5,010 bases of DNA, taken from positions 1-5,010 of the forward strand of contig JASGFF010000105.1 in assembly GCA_047605685.1 (NCBI GenBank). Direction: 5' to 3'. Both the position numbers and the translations under genes were made by a program. Positions 1 through 5,010 of the stretch are shown piece by piece. Under the pieces are notes generated by a model. It saw nothing but the letters and a program-made list of their open reading frames with translations, did no database searches and had not been told where the DNA came from. Position 1 is the first letter of the stretch. The number at the start of each line of letters is the position of its first letter. Source of the stretch: JAUASV01 sp047605685. GTDB lineage: Bacteria; Actinomycetota; Actinomycetes; Actinomycetales; Microbacteriaceae.

Positions 1-4
1 TTCG

Positions 5-2850
<2,846 letters not shown>

Positions 2851-2854
<4 letters not shown>

Positions 2855-3219
2855 GCGATGAGCTCCGCATAGGCGGCCTCATCGAGCAGCTCCGGCAGCT
2901 GGTCGACGCGCACCCGGATGAGCCAGCCGGCGTCGAAGGGCGCGGAATTCACGAGCGCCGGGTCGTCGACGACGTCCTGGTTGACGTCGACGACCTCGCC
3001 GCTGACCGGCGCGTAGAGCTCGCCGACCGACTTCGTCGACTCGATCTCGCCGACGACGCTCCCGGCGACGATCGCCGTCCCGACGGCGGGCAGGTCGACG
3101 TAGACGACGTCACCGAGCTTCTCGGCGGCGTAGGCGGTGATGCCCACCGTCGCGACGCCGTCGTCGACGGCGACCCACTCGTGGTCACGGGTGTAGCGCA
3201 GTGCGGGCTGACCGGCCAT
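2851..3219 (-). CDS. gcvH: Glycine cleavage system H protein (lipoyl carrier)
   Basis: GcvH is the small lipoylated shuttle of the glycine cleavage system. Its lipoyl-lysine arm takes the aminomethyl group from GcvP, presents it to GcvT and is then reoxidised by dihydrolipoamide dehydrogenase, which is not in this window. The 122 residues match the family length. The N terminus has the typical YTRDHEWV (9-16), followed by VGIT (25-28) and the LGDVVYVDLP strand region (35-44). The lipoylation motif ESTKSVGELYAPVSG (60-74) has Lys63 as the modified residue. The C-terminal GWLIRV (98-103) is also typical. The ATG start shares its A with the TGA stop of gcvT (TGATG), and the stop overlaps the GTG of gcvP, so translation is probably coupled on both sides. 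Modification should need a lipoyl synthase and ligase encoded elsewhere. Confidence 0.98.
2863..2866 (-). promoter_or_regulatory. Ribosome binding site of gcvP, inside gcvH
   Basis: GGAG on the coding strand lies 8 bases before the GTG start of gcvP, within the last codons of gcvH. It decides in favour of the GTG in the GTGA overlap. Confidence 0.6.
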
Positions 3220-4376
3220 CAGTTCTTCTTCCTCGTGTCGAAGGGCCTCGTGTAGAAGGGCAGCGGGACGACGGATGCCGGGATGCGCGTGCCGCGCACC
3301 TCCACGGCGAGCGGGGTGGCACCGTCGGCGAGCCCGGGCGCGACGTAGGCCATCGCGATCGGGTGGCCGAGCGTCGGGGAGAGCGCGCCGGAGGTCACGG
3401 TGCCGACGGGCCCGGCGCCGATGGGCCCGGTGCCGATGGGCCCGTCGCCGTCCGCGGCGGCGAGGTGCACCGGGTAGCCGCTGCGGCCGGCCCGGCGGCC
3501 GGGCAGGCTCAGGCCGACGAGCACCGGGGCGTCCGGGGCGGGGCCGCGCTCGACGGCGGCGCGGCCGACGAAGTCCCCGGGCTTCGTGAGCGCGACGACG
3601 CCGCCGAGGCCCGCCTGCACCGGCAGGATGTCACGGCCGAGCTCGTGCCCGTACAGCGGCATGCCGGCCTCGAGCCGGAGCGTGTCGCGGGCGGCGAGGC
3701 CGCAGGGGATGAGCCCGGCACACGCGCCGGCGGCGAGCAGCGCCCGCCACAGCTCGGGCGCCGCCTCGGGGGCGAGGTAGAGCTCGAAGCCGTCCTCGCC
3801 GGTGTAGCCGGTGCGGCCGAGGAGCAGCTCGTGCTCGCCGAAGCGGCCGGCGGCCGAGCGGTAGCGGCCGAGCCCGGCGAGGCCCGGCACCGCGACGCCG
3901 GGGGTCCGCTCGAGGATCTCGGCCGCGCGCGGCCCCTGCAGCGCCAGCAGGGCGATGTCGTCGCTCTCGTCGAAGACCTCGACGTCGAAGCCGGCGCAGC
4001 GCTCGAGGAGCTCGCGGGCGACATCCGCCCGGTTGCCGGCGTTCGCGACCACGAGGTAGCGGTCCTCGGCCGTGCGGTAGACGACGAGGTCGTCGACGAT
4101 GCCGCCCTCGGCGGTCAGCAGCAGCGTGTACCTCGCCTGCCCGAGGGCGGATGCCGAGAGCCGGCCGGCGAGCGCGTGGTCGAGGGCGGCGGCGGCATCC
4201 GGTCCGATCACCAGGATCTCGGCCATGTGCGAGATGTCGAACAGTCCGGCGGCCGTGCGCACGGCGTGGTGTTCGGCGAGGTCGGAGCCGTAGCTGACCG
4301 GCATCGACCAGCCGGCGAAGTCGGTGAAGCTCGCCCCGGCTGCCTCGTGCAGCGCCTTGAGCGGGGTGTCGGACAC
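3219..4376 (-). CDS. gcvT: Aminomethyltransferase, T protein of the glycine cleavage system
   Basis: GcvT takes the aminomethyl group from the lipoyl arm of GcvH, releases ammonia and forms 5,10-methylenetetrahydrofolate. The 385 residues are slightly longer than many family members. Visible family blocks are DFAGW (19-23), LFDISHM (45-51), GGIVDDLVVYR (91-101), NAGN (112-115), GRTGYTGEDGFELY (187-200), ARDTLRLEAGMPLYGHEL (229-246) and VTSGALSPTLGHPIAM (327-342). The Asp95-Asp96 pair is where the family's catalytic, folate-binding aspartate lies. The common SHMGE reads SHMAE here. Extra length sits in a loop at about 312-326, where a pentapeptide is repeated (GPIGT, GPIGA, GPVGT) just before VTSG; the usual loop is shorter, so function is probably kept. 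The start is GTG, 3 bases after the stop of the upstream membrane gene, with GGAAG 9 bases upstream. The basic tail RKKN is encoded by the purine-rich stretch that precedes gcvH. Confidence 0.97.
   Translation of the reverse strand: MSDTPLKALHEAAGASFTDFAGWSMPVSYGSDLAEHHAVRTAAGLFDISHMAEILVIGPDAAAALDHALAGRLSASALGQARYTLLLTAEGGIVDDLVVYRTAEDRYLVVANAGNRADVARELLERCAGFDVEVFDESDDIALLALQGPRAAEILERTPGVAVPGLAGLGRYRSAAGRFGEHELLLGRTGYTGEDGFELYLAPEAAPELWRALLAAGACAGLIPCGLAARDTLRLEAGMPLYGHELGRDILPVQAGLGGVVALTKPGDFVGRAAVERGPAPDAPVLVGLSLPGRRAGRSGYPVHLAAADGDGPIGTGPIGAGPVGTVTSGALSPTLGHPIAMAYVAPGLADGATPLAVEVRGTRIPASVVPLPFYTRPFDTRKKN
3231..3234 (-). promoter_or_regulatory. Ribosome binding site of gcvH, inside the gcvT tail
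   Basis: GAGG, followed by more purines (GAGGAAGAAGAA), lies 11 bases before the ATG of gcvH. The Arg-Lys-Lys-Asn codons at the end of gcvT create it, so the same bases encode a basic tail and a ribosome site. The TGATG stop-start overlap supports coupling. Confidence 0.6.
3399..3443 (-). repeat. Three 15-bp in-frame tandem repeats inside gcvT
   Basis: Three direct units (3399-3413, 3414-3428, 3429-3443) follow the plus-strand pattern GGTGCCGATGGGCCC. The first two differ at two bases and the last two at one. On the coding strand they give GPVGT, GPIGA and GPIGT (residues 312-326). The next 15 bases are no longer recognisable as a copy. The array adds about ten residues in the loop before the conserved VTSG of GcvT. 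Confidence 0.9.
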
Positions 4377-4379
4377 CGC

Positions 4380-4880
4380 TCAGGGCTTCCAGACCATGAG
4401 CACGGTGACCGCGAGCAGCAGTAGCGCCGCGACGCCGGAGCCGGCCGCGACCCGGGAGTACGCGACCCGGGAGTTGGCGACCAGGGAGTCGGCGACCGAG
4501 GAGTGTGCCGTCGCCGCGCCGGCATCGGTGCCGGCGTGCCCGGCACCGGCCTCGATCGCCTCGGCGCCGCCGCGCAGCGCGGGCGCGACGAGGAACAGGC
4601 TGATCCCGAGCGCGAGCACGTAGAGGATGATCGAGGCGAGCACCCACGGCGTGGTCAGGTGCAGGTCGTACTTGGCCGGCGCGAGCCCGACGAGCGCGAA
4701 GCCGACGAGCGCGACGACGACCGAGATGCCGGCGAACACGGTCGTGGAGGTGGCGAGGGTGCGGGCGGATGCGGCGGCGCCGGAGCGCAGCGCGCGCATG
4801 CCCGTCATCGGCAGGATCACCATCGGCCCCACGATGAACACCGCGCCGACGACGTGCACGATCCCGAGAAATGTGTCCAT
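4380..4880 (-). CDS. Small four-helix membrane protein, possibly DUF2269-like, function unknown
   Basis: I do not recognise a function. With the ATG start at 4880 the protein has 166 residues and four likely membrane segments: about 4-25 (starting FLGIVHVVGAVFIVGP), 46-66, 78-100 (starting WVLASIILYVLALG) and 148-164 near the C-terminal MVWKP. The N terminus, short loops and overall pattern resemble small integral membrane proteins of the DUF2269 type in actinobacteria; that is recollection, not a search. Between helices 3 and 4 lies a polar, alanine- and glycine-rich linker (about 102-147) that includes four S-x-V-A-x units (127-146) from a 15-bp tandem repeat. The TGA stop lies 3 bases before the GTG of gcvT, so the gene is almost certainly co-transcribed with the glycine cleavage genes. 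The ATG is preferred because the first helix begins right after it and a -10-like box lies 7 bases upstream. A longer in-frame start at TTG 4943 or GTG 4949 is possible (see the Shine-Dalgarno entry). Confidence 0.85.
   Translation of the reverse strand: MDTFLGIVHVVGAVFIVGPMVILPMTGMRALRSGAAASARTLATSTTVFAGISVVVALVGFALVGLAPAKYDLHLTTPWVLASIILYVLALGISLFLVAPALRGGAEAIEAGAGHAGTDAGAATAHSSVADSLVANSRVAYSRVAAGSGVAALLLLAVTVLMVWKP
4386..4390 (-). promoter_or_regulatory. Ribosome binding site of gcvT
   Basis: GGAAG on the coding strand lies 9 bases before the GTG start of gcvT. It sits inside the last codons (Trp-Lys-Pro) of the upstream membrane gene. It supports GTG 4376 as the start and, with the 3-base gap between stop and start, suggests coupled reinitiation. 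Confidence 0.55.
4447..4506 (-). repeat. Four 15-bp in-frame tandem repeats inside the membrane gene
   Basis: Four direct units (4447-4461, 4462-4476, 4477-4491, 4492-4506) share the plus-strand core GCGACC..GGAGT. The first two differ only in their last two bases, and units 3 and 4 are more diverged. The coding strand gives S-x-V-A-x four times (SSVAD, SLVAN, SRVAY, SRVAA; residues 127-146) in the polar linker before the last membrane helix. Confidence 0.9.
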
Positions 4881-4887
4881 GCCGCCA

Positions 4888-4893
4888 ATGCTA
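4888..4893 (-). promoter_or_regulatory. Candidate -10 box for a leaderless transcript of the membrane-gcvTHP operon
   Basis: On the coding strand the hexamer TAGCAT fits the TANNNT form of actinobacterial -10 boxes. It is followed by exactly 7 bases (TGGCGGC) and then the A of the ATG at 4880, the geometry expected when transcription starts at the first base of the start codon. It lies in a local AT-richer dip in otherwise very GC-rich DNA. I see no convincing -35 hexamer 16-18 bases upstream; many such actinobacterial promoters have a weak one. The call is inference from spacing and sequence only. Confidence 0.45.
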
Positions 4894-5010
4894 GACGGGG
4901 CGCCGACCCGGGCGCGGGCCGCGGCCGGCACCGCGACGCTCAAGGTCACCTCCCGTCCCCCGCCACCCCCGCCGCCGTCACCCGGTCGTCGCGGAGCGGC
5001 CCGGGCCGCC
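4894..5010. other. Upstream region of the operon, no gene assigned
   Basis: No gene can be assigned with confidence. On the minus strand an open frame from the window edge ends at a TGA (4978-4980) after ten residues (GGPGRSATTG) and could be the 3' end of an upstream gene. The minus strand is then G-rich (4949-4976, three runs of three or more Gs) up to the strong Shine-Dalgarno match. On the plus strand an ATG at 4888 opens a 41-codon frame that runs off the edge, is proline/alanine/arginine-rich and has no ribosome site. I see no glycine riboswitch-like element. Confidence 0.4.
4946..4953 (-). promoter_or_regulatory. Strong Shine-Dalgarno match upstream of an alternative TTG start of the membrane gene
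   Basis: The coding strand reads GGAGGTGA, an 8-base perfect complement to the 3' end of 16S rRNA. Five bases separate the GGAGG core from a TTG at 4943-4941, which is in frame with the membrane protein and would add 21 residues (MSVAVPAAARAR and so on) before the ATG-encoded Met. The in-frame GTG at 4949 overlaps the motif itself and is an unlikely start. The added residues are Ala/Arg-rich and do not look like a signal peptide. The motif may be used, or it may be a chance product of the G-rich stretch here. Confidence 0.35.

Noticed and set aside
3201..4424. Long open frame on the plus strand opposite gcvT (407 codons)
   Set aside because: It is antisense to gcvT with shadow-type composition, and its own repeats come from the gcvT tandem array.
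4447..4506. Membrane protein linker as a right-handed pentapeptide-repeat (A[DN]Lxx) domain
   Set aside because: There are only four units, the central Leu/Phe position is Ser, and the stretch is too short for that fold.
4917..4926. 10-base palindrome GGCCGCGGCC upstream of the membrane gene
   Set aside because: It is short, entirely GC and does not extend; it is expected by chance here.
4996..5009. Perfect 14-base palindrome GCGGCCCGGGCCGC
   Set aside because: It is made only of G and C at the window edge and has no partner or spacing that suggests an operator; such palindromes are common at this composition.
4888..5010. Possible divergent gene on the plus strand starting at ATG 4888 and running off the edge
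   Set aside because: There is no ribosome site; the product is low complexity with a run of prolines, and the ATG overlaps the candidate -10 box. Sequence beyond the window would be needed.
4978..5010. Possible 3' end of an upstream minus-strand gene (ten residues, then TGA)
   Set aside because: It is too short to distinguish from a chance open frame in GC-rich DNA.

Overview
The window is very GC-rich (about 75% in the lines I counted by eye). Its third codon positions are almost all G or C, and two of its four genes start with GTG. The protein families and codon style point to a high-GC actinobacterium. The resemblance of the small membrane protein and the frequent GGATGC/GCATCC hexamer make me lean towards Microbacteriaceae, but that family-level call is inference.

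All four genes lie on the minus strand and read from right to left. At the right edge (about 4881-5010) is a short non-coding or leader stretch. Next comes a gene for a small four-helix membrane protein (4380-4880), then gcvT (3219-4376), gcvH (2851-3219) and gcvP (5-2854). The junctions are extremely tight: 3 bases between the membrane gene and gcvT, a 1-base TGATG overlap between gcvT and gcvH, and a 4-base GTGA overlap between gcvH and gcvP. This is almost certainly one transcript with translational coupling. gcvP ends 4 bases from the window edge, so no terminator can be seen.

gcvT, gcvH and gcvP encode the T, H and P proteins of the glycine cleavage system. GcvP decarboxylates glycine and loads the aminomethyl group onto the lipoyl arm of GcvH. 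GcvT moves the one-carbon unit to tetrahydrofolate and releases ammonia. The fourth component, dihydrolipoamide dehydrogenase (L protein), and the lipoylation enzymes are not in the window. All three proteins look full length with their key residues intact. The membrane protein is not a known part of the system, and its place at the head of the operon is the main open question.

Unusual features are two separate 15-bp in-frame tandem repeats, one in a GcvT loop and one in the membrane protein linker. There are also two competing starts for the membrane gene (a leaderless-type promoter at the ATG against a strong Shine-Dalgarno sequence before an upstream TTG), no visible glycine riboswitch, and the enriched GGATGC hexamer. 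I see no mobile element, CRISPR array, RNA gene or clearly new system. Most of the window is an ordinary housekeeping operon.
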